DNA of 64,000 bases from Lotus japonicus. Lineage: Eukaryota; Streptophyta; Magnoliopsida; Fabales; Fabaceae. Numbering within the stretch: the first letter of the stretch is position 1; each line of letters opens with the position of its first letter. The stretch spans positions 106,857,760 through 106,921,759 of the forward strand of contig NC_080041.1 in the NCBI RefSeq assembly GCF_012489685.1, read 5' to 3'. This document shows positions 23,613 through 36,362 of the stretch, piece after piece. The position numbers were made by a program, and so were the translations under genes. Below the pieces are notes generated by a model. That model ran no database searches. It saw only the letters and a list, made by a program, of their open reading frames with translations, and was not told where the DNA came from.

Positions 23613-26501
23613 TTTTTTTTTTTTTTATAGGCAATAAGAATTATATTGAATAGAAGTACAAGGGTACTTCAACCCAATACAAAAAGAAAGAAAAAGATAA
23701 AAGATACTACCAATTAGAAAAAAACAAAGACCTTAAAGATGACGAAACTACCCCACCTAATACTCCTTGAAAATAGACTTAACAAAACAAGCCTCATTAA
23801 AACCTTACTAGGGTAAAACCCCCTTGGGAAAACCTAGCAAGGAAAAAGAGTACCAATTTTGAAAAGTCAAGATGATATTTCAAGGAAGTTTACAAAGAAT
23901 TCTAATAACCCTCCCCGACCCAGCGGCCAAGCCTTGCATCCAATTCAGATCCCACTGCAAATCCCACTGCAAAATTCGATGGATCACCATGCTGTAACCT
24001 CAAAGAACCCTTCAATATATACTATAGCATATGAGTATAACTCCTGAAAGCCTTCATCTTGTAATCACCAATGCCATAATGAAAAAAATAGTGTAAGCAC
24101 TCCCAACATAAGTTCACGGCCATACACAAGACAAGATGATAATCACCCCAGCTAGAAGAAAGGAGGATCATCTCACAAGACAGCTTTCCTGACATCATAG
24201 CAACAGGTCCCAAATTCCATGAAGCCACAAAAATTCAAGTGATATGTCCCCAATTCCAATTATCTCACATCCATCTCAAAAAAATCAGCAACACCATAAC
24301 TTAAAATTACACTCATCAATGTGATACCACATAGCAATCTAAATAAAAGAAACAGCAGCACCTTGACTTGAGTTACGTAATTCACATCAGAGCCTTGATT
24401 CATTAATGCAACTTCTGAATACTTACCCCCTAACCAAACCTTGTGCTGAACCAGCTCACAATTTATTCTACTTCCACTATTTCCTTGTAAATAAAGTTGT
24501 TCCATCAAACCTGTTGCAGACATTCTCCTGGGTTGGAAATCCATTCGAATAATGAGCTTCGGAACTCCTTCCATTTTGCAGACAACCAGCACCAAGAACG
24601 ACGCTGAATCAAATCATAGACTACATCTCTGTCAACTGACTCACCCCAAAAAATAACATTATTTCGATGACACCACAAACACCACACAACTACGCACCAC
24701 ACAGCAACAAAACCTGCCCTCTGTTTCAGATTACAGAAACCTCTAACATGCTGATTTAAATGCGATCTCCAATCCTCAGGAAAAACAGATTCAAATCCAA
24801 ACCAGCTATAACAAGAACACCAAACAGAATATGAAAAACGGCAAGTAAAGAATAAATGATTCGAACCTTCCTCTTCCTCTTCACAAAAGGGACACTGCGA
24901 CGTTGCACCACCAGGCAAGATACCCCTTTTCCTTAGATTGTCCTTAGTCTGTACCCTGTTCCAGAACACCCTCCAAATAAAAGCTTTAGCATTAGAAGGG
25001 ATAGGAAGGCGCCAAAGCAAGCTGAAAGCTGGATCTGACTCAGAATACTCCCATCTTCTCTGCCAATCATAAGCAGATTTCACAGAGTAATTATCCTCCC
25101 CATTTACAGACCACACCAATTTATCCGGACTATTCTTTCTGAGTGAAAATTGGTTCAGTTCTACAAAAAGATTATGAAACAGCATTTCGTCATCATGTTG
25201 CAATTCGCGAGACCAAATGAGAGACCAAGTCCAACTATCTTCCTCCCATCTTCCCATATCGGCAACAAGGTGTTGAGGTTGAAGAGATAAGCTAAACAAA
25301 CTTCCATACTTAGCTACCAGAGGGGTGTCACCAAGCCAAGCATCATGCCAGAACCGAACTGAATTTCCTTCTCCAATGTTCTTCTTTAAGGCCTCGTCGA
25401 ACCAGCAGTCATTCAAGGGCCGGCAGCAAGAGGAAATGATGTCCTTCCACCATGCTGAAGCTTTCCTTGGAATAGAGACAAATTCCCTCCCTTGTTGGAG
25501 ATTATATTTTGAAAATAGCACTTTGCACCAGAGGCTTGTCCCTTCCGTCAACAGTCTCCATCTCCACTTCCCTAATAAAGCCTTATTGAAATGACCCCAT
25601 TGTCTAATACCCAAGCCACCTTGATCCTTTGGTTTACAAACCGTTTCCCATTTTACCCAGGCCAGTTTCTTTTGCTCATCACAACCTCCCCAAAGGAAAG
25701 TTCGCATCACCTTATTACAAGCTTTGACCACCCCTTGAGGCATTTTGAAGAATGAAAGAAAATACAAAGGAATGGAGGATAGAGTACTATTAATCAAGCA
25801 AATCCTACCACCAAAGGATAGATTCTTACTTCTCCATCGAGACAATCTGCACTTCAATTTAGCAACAACGGGCTCCCAGAAATCTATACGACGAGGATTC
25901 CCCCCTATAGGGAGGCCTAAATAGCGGAAAGGGAAATCCATCAATTTACAATTCAGTATGTTCGCCAATACCTGTAAATCTCTGCCTTCAAACGCAACAC
26001 CAGCCAACTTACTTTTATTATAATTCACCTTTAAACCGGAAACCAACTCAAAACATCTCAGAATAGATTTCACTGTAAAAACATTCTTTCGAGATGCTTC
26101 CCCAATAAACAAAGTATCGTCTGCAAATTGGAGAATTGAGATTTCTGTTCCAGCACCTTTACCAAATTTGTATCCAGTGAACAGTTGTTGGGATACCGCT
26201 TGTCTGAGAAGGCCATTCAGTCCCTCGGCAACAATTAGAAATAAAAAAGGTGCCACCGGGTCGCCTTGGCGTAAACCTTTCTCCATATTAAACTCTTCAG
26301 TAGGGCTTCCATTCACAATAACGGAAACCCTTGCAGATTCTAAACAACCTTGGATCCAAGAAATCCACTTCCCACAAAAATTCATTCTCATCATCATATA
26401 ATAAAGAAAATCCCACCTTACTGAATCGTAGGCCTTTTCAAAATCTACCTTGAAAGCCATAGATTTAACCTTCCTACTACGAGCGTCATGAGCCCACTCA
26501 T
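23613..26501 (-). mobile_element. 5'-truncated LINE (L1-type non-LTR retrotransposon) with target duplication
   Basis: The 3' end is an oligo(A) (T-run from 23613) after a UTR reading GTACCCTTGTACTTC and GTTTTCCCAAGGGGGTTTTA. An 8-bp duplication TTGATTAG flanks the element (23605-23612 and 26502-26509); with the adjoining T it may be 9 bp. The 5' end stops inside the reverse transcriptase just above ARSRKVKSMAFKVDFEKAYD. So it is a target-primed insertion that reverse-transcribed only the last 2.9 kb. Confidence 0.9.
24505..26460 (-). CDS. LINE reverse transcriptase fragment (RT and zf-RVT), 651 residues open
   Basis: The frame is open from the truncated 5' end to the stop at 24505. RT motifs are in order: FKVDFEKAYDSVRW, GLRQGDPVAPFLF, the catalytic QFADDTLFIG, and GLPIGGNPRR. 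A long thumb and connection region follows, then a zinc-finger-RVT segment (CPFCEEEEEGSNHLFFTC). The endonuclease ORF, N-terminal RT and promoter are missing, so it is a dead insertion despite the intact frame. The frame continues slightly beyond 26460 to the break at 26501; the methionine there is not a natural start. A 650-codon frame without stops implies a fairly young insertion. Confidence 0.9.
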   Translation of the reverse strand: MAFKVDFEKAYDSVRWDFLYYMMMRMNFCGKWISWIQGCLESARVSVIVNGSPTEEFNMEKGLRQGDPVAPFLFLIVAEGLNGLLRQAVSQQLFTGYKFGKGAGTEISILQFADDTLFIGEASRKNVFTVKSILRCFELVSGLKVNYNKSKLAGVAFEGRDLQVLANILNCKLMDFPFRYLGLPIGGNPRRIDFWEPVVAKLKCRLSRWRSKNLSFGGRICLINSTLSSIPLYFLSFFKMPQGVVKACNKVMRTFLWGGCDEQKKLAWVKWETVCKPKDQGGLGIRQWGHFNKALLGKWRWRLLTEGTSLWCKVLFSKYNLQQGREFVSIPRKASAWWKDIISSCCRPLNDCWFDEALKKNIGEGNSVRFWHDAWLGDTPLVAKYGSLFSLSLQPQHLVADMGRWEEDSWTWSLIWSRELQHDDEMLFHNLFVELNQFSLRKNSPDKLVWSVNGEDNYSVKSAYDWQRRWEYSESDPAFSLLWRLPIPSNAKAFIWRVFWNRVQTKDNLRKRGILPGGATSQCPFCEEEEEGSNHLFFTCRFSYSVWCSCYSWFGFESVFPEDWRSHLNQHVRGFCNLKQRAGFVAVWCVVVWCLWCHRNNVIFWGESVDRDVVYDLIQRRSWCWLSAKWKEFRSSLFEWISNPGECLQQV

Positions 26502-26509
26502 TTGATTAG

Positions 26510-27203
26510 TGAGAGTAAGAGTGAACCACCACTATCTGCATGGACTCGCGTCGGTTGAAACGGTGATGCTAGGCAAGAAAACATAGTGGCTGGTCTTTTT
26601 CTCTTGTGGGCATGATAACCGCCAGTCGTGAATGAGCTGTCACCAGTAGTTTGTGGCAAATATTGTGATGTCACTTTGTGGCGGTTGCACCCGCCAATAA
26701 GATTTTGTTAAAGAAATGGCATCCTGTATAGCTGCCACAACTGCGTGAAGAGTAAATTAAGATTTAAGAGTTTAAAAAAATTATTTTCCCCCAATTTGAA
26801 TTTGTCAAAAAGATGGCGTCATGTCTGTACCTTATTATTTTCAAACTATAGCAGGACACTGAGAAGTCACAATGATAAGTTTGCGAACATATGAAAAGGT
26901 TACCTTGTGAGTTGTGACCTTGAATAAGGAAAAGTAGTTAATGTACATCACAGTAAAAACTTAAAGGCTTTCAGTTTTTCCATAGAAAGAGCACGAAGGG
27001 GCACAGTTAATTACAATAGTGAGTGGAAGATATAAATTCAATTGATGGAATCAAGATACATGATGCAGCTTTAAGTATTAACCTGAACACATTCACTTCA
27101 TTTCACATCACATTCACAATTATAAAAACCAACGCAACATGTCTTTTGCAATCTGAATTCATCATTTTATCTATAGAAACAGTCTTCAATCACTTGAGAG
27201 AGA
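26510..27203 (+). promoter_or_regulatory. 5' flank/promoter of HSP70-D
   Basis: 26838-27203 is homologous to the flank of C. TATAAAT at 27031-27037 lies about 170 bp upstream of the start codon and is a reasonable TATA box. 26510-26830 has no gene; it contains GTGGCGGTTGCACCCGCC-like words reminiscent of decayed CACTA subterminal repeats. Confidence 0.4.
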
Positions 27204-29213
27204 ATGGCCAAAAAATATGAGGGACCTGCAATAGGAATTGATTTAGGCACCACCTATTCATGTGTTGCTGTTTGGCAGGAACAGAACAATAGAGCTGAGA
27301 TCATTTTCAACGAACAAGGAAATAAAACTACTCCTTCCTTTGTTGCTTTCACTGATACTCAAAGATTGATTGGTGATGCTGCCAAAAATCAAGCTGCAGC
27401 AAACCCATCAAATACTATCTTTGGTAAAAAAAACTTTTTTTTGGCCTTTCTGTCTTAATTTCCTTCATGGCTATTATTATTTCTCTGCTATGTTTTTATC
27501 AGAAAAAACTAGTTATACATCAACACTGTTTTTACTTTCGCAGATGCAAAGAGGTTAATTGGTAGGAAATACAACGATCCCATTATTCAGGATGATATTA
27601 AGCTGTGGCCCTTTAAGGTCATTGCTGGAACTGATGAAAAACCCTCTATTGTTGTTAACTACAAGGGTGAGGAGAAGCGCCTTGTCCCTGAGGAAGTCTC
27701 ATCCATGGTTCTGTCAAAGATGAAGGAGATTGCTGAGGCCTTTTTGGGGTCACCAGTGAAAAATGCAGTTATCACTGTGCCGGCTTATTTCAATGATTCT
27801 CAGCGAAAAGCCACCAAAGATGCTGGTGCTATTGCTGGCCTCAATGTTATGCGGATAATCAATGAACCAACTGCTGCAGGTCTTGCTTATGGCCTTCAGA
27901 AGAAATCTAGTTTTAATGAAAAGCGAAATGTGTTCATCTTTGATCTCGGTGGCGGCACATTTGATGTGTCTCTTCTCACAATAAAAGATGATAATTTTGA
28001 AGTGAAGGCCACTGCTGGTGATACTCACCTTGGAGGAGAGGACTTTGACAACAGAATGGTGGATCATTTTGTTAAGGAGTTTAAGAGAAAGTACAAGAAG
28101 GATATTAGTGAGGACCCAAGAGCCCTGAGGAGGTTGAGAACTGCCTGTGAGAGGGCAAAAAGGACACTCTCATTTTCTGTAGATACCACAATTGAGGTTG
28201 ATGCTTTATTTGTGAATACTGACTTCTCTTCAACAATTACTCGCGCCAGGTTTGAGGAACTCAACATGGATCTATTTATAAAGTGTATGGAGACAGTTGA
28301 GAGGTGTCTTAATGATTCTAAGATAGACAAGAGTGATATTGATGATGTTGTCCTTGTTGGTGGTTCTTCTAGGATTCCCAAAGTTATGGAGTTATTGGAG
28401 GAATTTTTCAAGGGTAAGGATCTGTGCAAGAGCATCAACCCCGATGAGGCTGTAGCTTATGGTGCAGCTGTCCAAGCTGCTTTGTTGACTGAAGGTGTTA
28501 ATAATGTTCCAAACTTGGTGTTGATGGATGTGACACCACTGTCTCTTGGTATAAACACAAAAGGAGATCTCATGAGTGTAGTGATTCCTAAGAATTCTAC
28601 AATTCCTGTTAAGAACACACAAGTATACTCTACAATTGAGGATAACCAATTATCAGCCTTGATTGAGGTTTATGAGGGCGAGAGGACTATAGCAACTGAA
28701 AACAACTTGCTGGGTTTGTTTAATCTTTCAGTTCCTCCTGCTCTGCGAGGCCTTCCTATCAAAGTAAGCTTTGCTATAGATTTTGATGGTATATTAAATG
28801 TCTCTGCAGAGGAAGAAACCACTGGTAATAAAAAAGAGATTAGTATAACAAATGAAGATGGAAGGCTTTCAACTGAAGAAATTGAGAGAATGATTCAAGA
28901 AGCTGAGAGTTTCAAGGCTGAAGATATGAAGTTCCAGAAGAAGGTGAAAGCAGTGAATGCTGTTGATGATTATGTTTACAATATGAAAAGAGTAATGAAG
29001 GATAAGTCTGTTAGTTCTAAGCTTTCCCCGATGGACCAAGTCAAGATCAATTCAGCAATTTTAAAGGGGGAAAATTTGCTTGATGGTGAACAGCAGCAAG
29101 ATGCGTTTGTGTTTGTGGACTTGTTAAGGGAGCTTAAGAACATGTTTCAACCTGCTATGGCCAAGATCAACAAGGGTCTGACTGATGAGGATAGTGATGA
29201 GGATTATTATTAA
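27204..29213 (+). CDS. HSP70-D, cytosolic-type heat shock protein 70 without EEVD
   Basis: Chaperone of 629 residues. Exon 1 is 27204-27423 and exon 2 27544-29213, with a 120-bp GT/AG intron. It is the best-preserved copy: [60 protein letters not shown], linker [13 protein letters not shown], a complete beta-sandwich and a helical lid. It ends [16 protein letters not shown] in place of the Gly-rich EEVD tail. Family role: ATP-driven binding of unfolded peptide with J-protein and nucleotide-exchange partners. The missing EEVD argues against TPR partners. Confidence 0.94.
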
Positions 29214-30274
29214 AAAATTGTTATAATTTTTTTGGCATGTTCTAATTTCTGTCTTTCATATTTCTAATGTTACATTGCTTGTTTTGCTTCTTTGATTACA
29301 TATGCTATTATTGGATCATGTTTCTTTTTATCATTTTTAGTTTTTTATCCCAGATTCAATGATATTAGGCATGACGTAAACAGAAATTTCTGTCAGCTCT
29401 TATCATAAGTAAGTGATAGTTGGACTTGGATATGAATTTAAACTTATGGACTAGCAAAGGCGATTGAATTAAAATTTTGAGTTTTACTGGAGCAATTGCT
29501 CCTCCTCTAGATAATAATATGGCTGGTACCAATTGTATATGACTTTCCAGCCCAGATGCTCCATAAAAATTTGTGAAGGTGACAGGCAAAGGAGTAATCT
29601 AGTGTACTCAGTTAGGTGTGTGAATATCTTTTGGTTCTAATGGCCTTGTAATTTACTACTCCTATGGAATGTTAGTCATTGTTGGCTGTAAACATGAAAA
29701 ACATAAAAGTCATGTGTCTATATTCTGATTTGGGTGCAAAGAGAAAAGAAATCCAATTGCAGCAAAGGATTCCATTCATTTGCAATCTGTTACATTTATA
29801 ACGCAAAAGCAAAACAAGAAAAACAGGTGTGTTTCTCCTTGCGTTAGGCCACTAAACCTTTATCTGCATGATTAAGCAACCACCCCTTATTTCTATTATC
29901 AATTAAGCCTCCAACCAATTATTTCCATGATTTAAGACACTGATAACAACAAACTTATTTATTTGAAACACTACATCAGGAAAAGTAATTTTAAAACTCA
30001 GATAACTCTACTTAGTTGCAGCCTTGAAGCATATAATTAACACTAAATTGCAGAGTATGAGCAAGAAGCTTCAAGTCCAATTATCAGTCTTCTACGGATC
30101 ATCATTTCAGGATGTTTATTCCCAATTAAACCACAGTAGTGATTTAAACAATATAACCAGAACAAAATTTAAACTTCAATAACTAGTTTTAGATAATATG
30201 GATCATAAAAGTTTGCATTTATCATATACAAAGGGGCATTCAGCACAGTACAAAAATCTTAAACTGAAAAGGAA
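29214..30274. other. Intergenic between the convergent HSP70-D and HSP70-E
   Basis: This is the 3' flank of two convergent genes. No gene or clear transposon terminus is seen. 30100-30235 matches, inverted, the flank of HSP70-C at about 21920-22260. Confidence 0.6.
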
Positions 30275-32807
30275 CTAGCCAATCTTGCCCATAATGTCTT
30301 CAAAGATGCTCTCAAGCTCCTTCACATAATCCTCAATCACATCTAGTTCACCCTGTTGGTTACTATCACCAAGCAAATTCGTGGCCTTGGTAATAGCAGA
30401 ATTGATCTTCTCATTTTCTTGTAAGCAAAGCTTTGGATTGATACCTTCCTTTTGTAATGCATTCCTAATCTTGTAAACGTAATCATCCAAAGCATTCATT
30501 GCATTGGCCTTCCTGAGGAACTTCTTATCATCATCATTGTATATTGCAGCCTCTTCAATCATTCTCTGAATTGCTTTGGATGACAGTCTTCCTTTGTCAT
30601 TAGTTATGGTAATCTTGCTCTTATTTCCAGTGGTTTTTTCCTCCGCAGAAACAGTTAGGATGCCATTTTCATCGATAGCAAAGCATACATTGTAAGGATG
30701 GCCGCGAGGAACAGAAGGCAGGCCAGAAAGAGTAAAACAACCCAGACAATGGTTATCACTGGCTCTTGTTCTCTCACCCTCATAAACCTTAATCAAGAGA
30801 CCGGGTTGGTTATCTTTAACTGTAACGTATTCTTTTGTCTCCTTCACCGGAATAGCAGTATTCTTAGGAATCACTACACTCATGCGATCTCTTATTAGCC
30901 CCCAACCTAAGGACAGCGGGGTAACGTCTAATAGGACCAAGTTTGGAACATTCTTAATGCCCTCGCTCAACAATGCAGCCTGGACCGCTGCACCATAAGC
31001 AACAGCCTCATCAGGGTTAATGCTCTTGCACAGTTCCTTTCCTTTGAAGAAGTCCTGCAATAACTGCTGCACTTTGGGAATCCTAGAAGAACCACCAACA
31101 AGGACAGCATCATCCACACTACTCTTGTCCATCTTAGCATCATTAAGACACCTGTCAACAGTCTTTATACACTCTTCAAAAAGATTCATATTGATCTCCT
31201 CAAACTTGGCACGAGTAATCGACGAATGGAAGTCAATGCCCTGAAACAAGCCATCTATCTCCATTGTTGTGACAACAGCATAAGAGAGTGTCCTTTTCGC
31301 CTTCTCACACGCATTTCTCAACCTCCTTAGTGCTCTTGAGTTCCCTCTAATGTCAACTTTGTTCTTTCTTTTAAACTCTTCTACAAAGTAGTCCACCATT
31401 CTGTTGTCAAAGTCCGCTCCCCCAAGGTGAGTGTTTCCAGCCGTGGCCCTAACTCTGAAGACCTTATCCTTAATTGTAAGGAGAGACACATCAAAAGTAC
31501 CTCCACCAAGATCAAATACAAAAATATTCCGTTCTCCAACACAGTCGATTCTCTTGTCAAGGCCATATGCAAGAGCTGCAGCAGTGGGTTCATTGATTAT
31601 CCGCATAACATTGAGGCCAGCAATGGTACCGGCATCTATGGTGGCTTTTCTCTGGGCATCATTGAAGTAAGCAGGCACAGTAATAACAGCATTCTTCACA
31701 GGGGCTTCCAAATATGCCTCTGCACTCTCCCGCATCTTTGTGAGGACCATAGATGAGATTTCCTCAGCTGAAAGCTTCTTCTCCTGACCTTTGTACTTAA
31801 CAACAATCATAGGGTTGTCGTTAACACCAGCAATGACCTTGAATGGCCACAACATCACATCATTTTGAACCACAGGATCACTGAATTTCCTACCAATTAA
31901 TCTCTTTGCATCTGAAGAAATATATAATAATGTATCATCGTTCATTAGTCCAACAAAAAGAAATAAAGGCTTAAATATGTATTTACATGTTCCACGAATA
32001 GAAAAAATTTCATTAGTAAACATTTCCTAACTTTTCCAAACTTCAAATTAAAACAGTACCGACACCCCAGACACTACAATTTTACTTTTTATCACATCAG
32101 ATAATATATTACACCTATCATTTCTTTTGTTCTCTTCCTTATTCACTCTCGATGTTTACACCCACTATGTGTTCACCAAACATTTTCCACATGCACTTAA
32201 ATACAACTTTGATATAGCCAAACCAATTTTTTCTTTCATCCTGATTCCATGTTTGTTTCTTCCTATTTCTCTGTTTTTATCTCATCACATTACTAATCAT
32301 ATCTCCTACTTCTCTCTAGATGGAGGCGAAAATAGGTGGGTAATGAAACGTTAGTGTTAAGAATATCAGCAATGTTGTATATTATGGAGAAAAAAAGGAC
32401 AAACACTGTTGTTTAAAAATATATTCATCTGTATACAATAACAAAAATACCCGATGAGTGCCGTGTCGCAGTGGTTGAAAGTAACTTATTGAACCTAAGG
32501 TCACCTTTACCTCGCCTCGGCCGAATATGATTGTCTCAATAGAGGATGGTTAAACAAAAAAAACAATAACAAAAGTAGAAACTTTACCAAAAACAGTGTT
32601 GTCTGGGTTAGCAGAAGCCTGATTTAGAGCAGTATCACCAATCAACCTTTGATTTTCAGTGAAAGCAACAAAAGAAGGTGTTGTCTTGTTGCCTTGATCG
32701 TTGTGGATAATCTCCACTCTCCTGTGTTGATCCTGCCACACTCCGACGCATGAATACGTCGTGCCCAGATCGATTCCCACGGCGAATCCTTCATATCTTC
32801 TCTTCAT
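30275..32807 (-). CDS. HSP70-E, cytosolic-type heat shock protein 70 without EEVD
   Basis: Chaperone of 618 residues. Exon 1 is 32588-32807 (ATG at 32807) and exon 2 30275-31911. The 676-bp intron is several-fold longer than in B, C, D, F and G. An upstream in-frame methionine at 32023 falls in the intron and is not a start. Motifs: [56 protein letters not shown]. The beta-domain begins [14 protein letters not shown], with a tryptophan shared only with F. The lid is short and the protein ends [11 protein letters not shown], so it lacks both EEVD and the acidic tail of B, D and G. Confidence 0.92.
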
Positions 32808-33184
32808 GATGATCTATACACTGAATTAAAAACAAATAGATTTGAAGAAAAAAATCACAAGTCAGGATTGGGAAGAAGGAACCCTAGCATAGTGATGAAC
32901 ATCAAAACCTTATTTTACCTCCTTTGTTGTACCTAATGAAAACTGCAACAGCAGTTTCACGGAAGAAAGAAGAAACTGCGCGCGCAATATTTGATTTGAT
33001 TTGATAGAAAAATATATAGTCCCTATTTGTAGGGCAAAGAAACTATCCTTAATATTAGGAAATAAAATTTGATATTTAATTTGATTGGATTTGATAGAAA
33101 ATTTTGGTACAAAGAAACTCTACTTAAGCATAAGGTGTGGTAGAGTCGTAGTCCTTAACTTACATTATCCTTTAACCATGAGGT
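32808..33184 (-). promoter_or_regulatory. 5' flank of HSP70-E
   Basis: Non-coding. The first 150 bp (TTTTACCT, GTTGTACCTAATGA, AACTGCAACAGCAG) match the flank of HSP70-F (about 40890-41045). GAAACTGCGCG... TTTAATTTGAT further out matches 42123-42170, so E and F share an ancestral promoter. Confidence 0.45.
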
Positions 33185-33193
33185 CATGAATTT

Positions 33194-33549
33194 TTTTTTG
33201 AACTCAACAAAAACCTTATATAAAATATTAAAATCAAAGCGAATCCGGCATATAAGCCAATACATCAGCACGCAAAAAACTAGAAAGCTCCGGCGGACCC
33301 TCCTCTATCCAGACAACATCAGGAAAGGTAGAGGCGTTCCGGGCAAGGTAATCAGCACAAGAGTTCCCTTGACGACGAACAAAAGAAAAATCAACAAAAT
33401 CAAAAGCTGAAATTAAACTACGACAATCATAAATAATAAAAAATAGATAAGTGGTTCCAATCGCCTTCTTCCAAGCCTGAAAGAGAGGTAAGCAATCTGT
33501 CTCAAACTGAACCCGCATGAAGCCAAGATACAGAGACAACTCCATAGCC
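33194..33549 (-). mobile_element. Severely 5'-truncated LINE fragment (RNase H end)
   Basis: A frame on the minus strand reads LGFMRVQFETDCLPLFQAWK and later FVRRQGNSCADYLARNAST, the non-LTR RNase H (RVT_3) signature. An oligo(A) end (T-run from 33191) and a perfect 9-bp duplication CATGAATTT (33185-33193 and 33550-33558) show a single short target-primed insertion. Confidence 0.88.
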
Positions 33550-33558
33550 CATGAATTT

Positions 33559-34899
33559 GATTATTGTCAATTGAATTATAGCGCATTTTGTGGCCATTGC
33601 TTAATGAGAGTACCAAAGATTATAAAATTAATCAGTATTGTTAATGATGGATAGTCTGAGAAAAAAAAACTCTATATTAACCTAGATTACGAAATACATT
33701 TCATATTGATATGTAATTAGGGTATTAATTTTTTTTAAACAACATGGTATTAATTGTAATTATCTATCAAATTAGGAAATATTATTGATGTGTTTCCTTA
33801 TTATAGCTTATTAGTATAAAAGTTATTAATGTTATTTTTTTTTAATTATTCACACAATTCATCAATATTATTTTATTAGTTTTTCGATGAATAAAAAAAA
33901 TCAATATTATTCTATTATTCCCATCATTCTATTTTTATTTAATATTTTAGCTACTAAACTTTATATCTTCTTCATTTTATTTGGTTAAATTGGTTAAGAC
34001 AAATCATTTTCGCTCAAAATATTGTGTGTTCGACTTCTGTTACTGATGTGAGTGATGTGCTGTCGATGGATAATATGCAAGTATCTTCATAAGTTATCTA
34101 TGGCCTTGATTTCCGCTACCGATGCCAGTGATGTGTTGTTGCTAGATGGTATCTCAACAAGTGATCTGTGGTTTTTGAGGTATGGAGGCCCGGATCTATG
34201 GTGGTGACAGGAATTCAATTCACTCAAACATTTTCTTATTAAAAATAAAATAAAATAAATATTAATTATTCAATTAACTTATTTAAAAATTTAATTAAAA
34301 ATGTTAAAGAATTAATGACGTAAAATAGTAAATCCAATAAGAGATATATGATATGACGTAAAATTCTGGTAGAGTATACTAGGAAGATGAGTTACATGAT
34401 AAAAAAAAACTCAATAATTTTAAGATTTAAATACCTTTTTGTGAATAAAAATTTAGGCGGATTCAGCTCCAGTAGAATTGAACACATAATTTTTTGAGGG
34501 GTAGTGACTCGTCCTTGCCAACTAAACAACATCTGAATTGAAAAATTAAGTAAAATTATAATAAGAATTTAAAATTAAAATTATGTGATATGTTCAACAA
34601 TTTTATAATAATTATATATAAGTTAGGAGAATAAACAAAAGTTTAAAAAACTAAGCTATTGAAAGGTTTGTTTATTTAATTTCAAATAAAAATTTGTTTA
34701 TTATAAACTTGAGCAAAATTTATATCTGATATAATTAATTTTTTTTGGTTACGTATATCTAATATAATTAATTTTAAAAGAATGAATTTGAGTTAAATGA
34801 TAAAACATAATTATTTGAAAATATGATAACTCTTTTAAATTTCCAAAAATAAAAAATAACGCTTTTAATAATTATTATAAAAATATATTGTCCTTGGAT
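33559..34899. other. AT-rich intergenic, no gene
   Basis: Mostly A/T with short poly-A and poly-T runs. Two imperfect copies of a 'GATGTGAGTGATGTGCTGTCG' type segment lie at about 34045-34145. I see nothing else to annotate. Confidence 0.7.
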
Positions 34900-36362
34900 A
34901 ATGTTCTGCTCCCTTTACTTGTCCAAGAGAGTCATCAATTGCGACTTCTACAGGAGCAGTTCCCTGACTCTCAATTTCAGCAATCTTCTCCTACACAATG
35001 TATTAGCAAAAACATCCATTATTATTTATCATGACATGAACCAGTTAAAGACTCATAAACTCAGACGCTACTTCTAAGACAAATCCTAATAACATGTTCA
35101 AATCAGTTTCTCTTTTCTCATAATCAAATCAGAAATTCAGATGTCAAGTAAACAAGTGCAGATGTTTCAACATAATCACTTACATTTGAAGCTAAACTTC
35201 AACATAAACATAAGGAGAGAGATAAATACTTACACAAACTTGTCGAGCCTCTTCATTAATGTAACTCCCATCCCTTCTCTTATGAGTTTCTATATATAAG
35301 GTGCCCCTACTCACTGGTTTCCCAGTTTGACTCATCTATTGGAGAGAATCACAATTTTAAATGTTAATTGTTAAGTACACAAAATAGGGATAAAATGTCT
35401 AACTACATTTAACATATAATTTCAAAATACTTACAATCTCTTCACTTCTTCTCTTTAGTTTCTTAGAGCCACCGGTATGGTAATCGTAAGCTTTGCTCTA
35501 TTTGCTGCATTTTGTTTGCTTTTTTTCTACACACAAGCACCAAATAAAGTAAGTTTCATTGTGATTGTCAAACCATTTAAAATTTAAATAAAATAATACC
35601 ATAGTGTCCTCTTCCAATCGATAATCTATAAAGGCAGCCCACTCTGTTGGTGGAATTGACAATGGAGGATTTCTGATATTTTCTTCACGACTTAATGTCT
35701 TGTCAAACTTGGTGTGGAACAACCGTATCCTATTCTCCCTCCATTTTTTCCCCATATCCATCATAAAGCTTGTTCTTGCTGCTGCTTCATGGATTGGCTC
35801 CCACCAAAACTTGACCTTTAATCACATAGTGGTGTTATTTATGACATTATAATTTAAATAAAAAATAATCTATTATATGAAACTAGAGAAAAAACTTTAT
35901 TTTATACCTTAATGTGTTTTTCCCAAACCCAATCTTTGTATGTCTTAACCACCTCAGGCCACTTCTTGAAACTAATAGGAAGTAATTTGTGGTTAGAAGC
36001 TAATCGACCCAGATATTGTCCTAAGAGCCCATCAATATCAGTTCCAACAGGCTGATTTCCTTTAAAAGGAACTATAATTTGCTCCGTAACAGGAAGTTTA
36101 GGAACTTGTTTAGCCCACATACGACGTTCTGTCACTTCTCCATTCAAATCTGTAAAAATGAAAGTGTTAACTGTTTAATATAAAATGAATCAATTAATAC
36201 ATGAACTGTTCTGATTTGGACCAACCAGCCTTGTCGTTTTGGATCATCAGTTGCATCTGATGTCTCATTCTCAGTATCCTCAAAATTCTCACCATCCTCA
36301 AACTCATCGTGTAGAAAAGAACCATCATTTTGAAACTCATCCTCAAACATGCCAGACTCCAT
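34900..36362 (-). pseudogene. En/Spm (Ptta) transposon protein gene, exons
   Basis: Exon-like open segments on the minus strand, in order: 36362-36230 (acidic, MESGMFEDEFQNDG...), 36147-35905 (PVGTDIDGLLGQYLGRLASN, ending DWVWEKHIK), about 35820-35600 (KKWRENRIRLFHTKF, PPTEWAAFIDY), and 35335-35235 (SQTGKPVSRGTLYIETHKRR). A last acidic segment lies near 34990. This order and the 'GRP.TR..LFI.TH...DG..VNEEA' block match the plant Ptta/En/Spm family found in CACTA elements. The exon chain looks incomplete at its 3' end. Confidence 0.65.

Noticed and set aside
31912..32023. Upstream in-frame extension of HSP70-E beginning at 32023
   Set aside because: It lies in the intron. The conserved acceptor at 31913-31912 and exon 1 at 32588-32807 give the normal protein.
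32455..32530. Possible SINE (GTGTCGCAGTGGTTGAA, resembling an A box) in the HSP70-E intron
   Set aside because: No convincing B box, tail or target duplication; too short to call.
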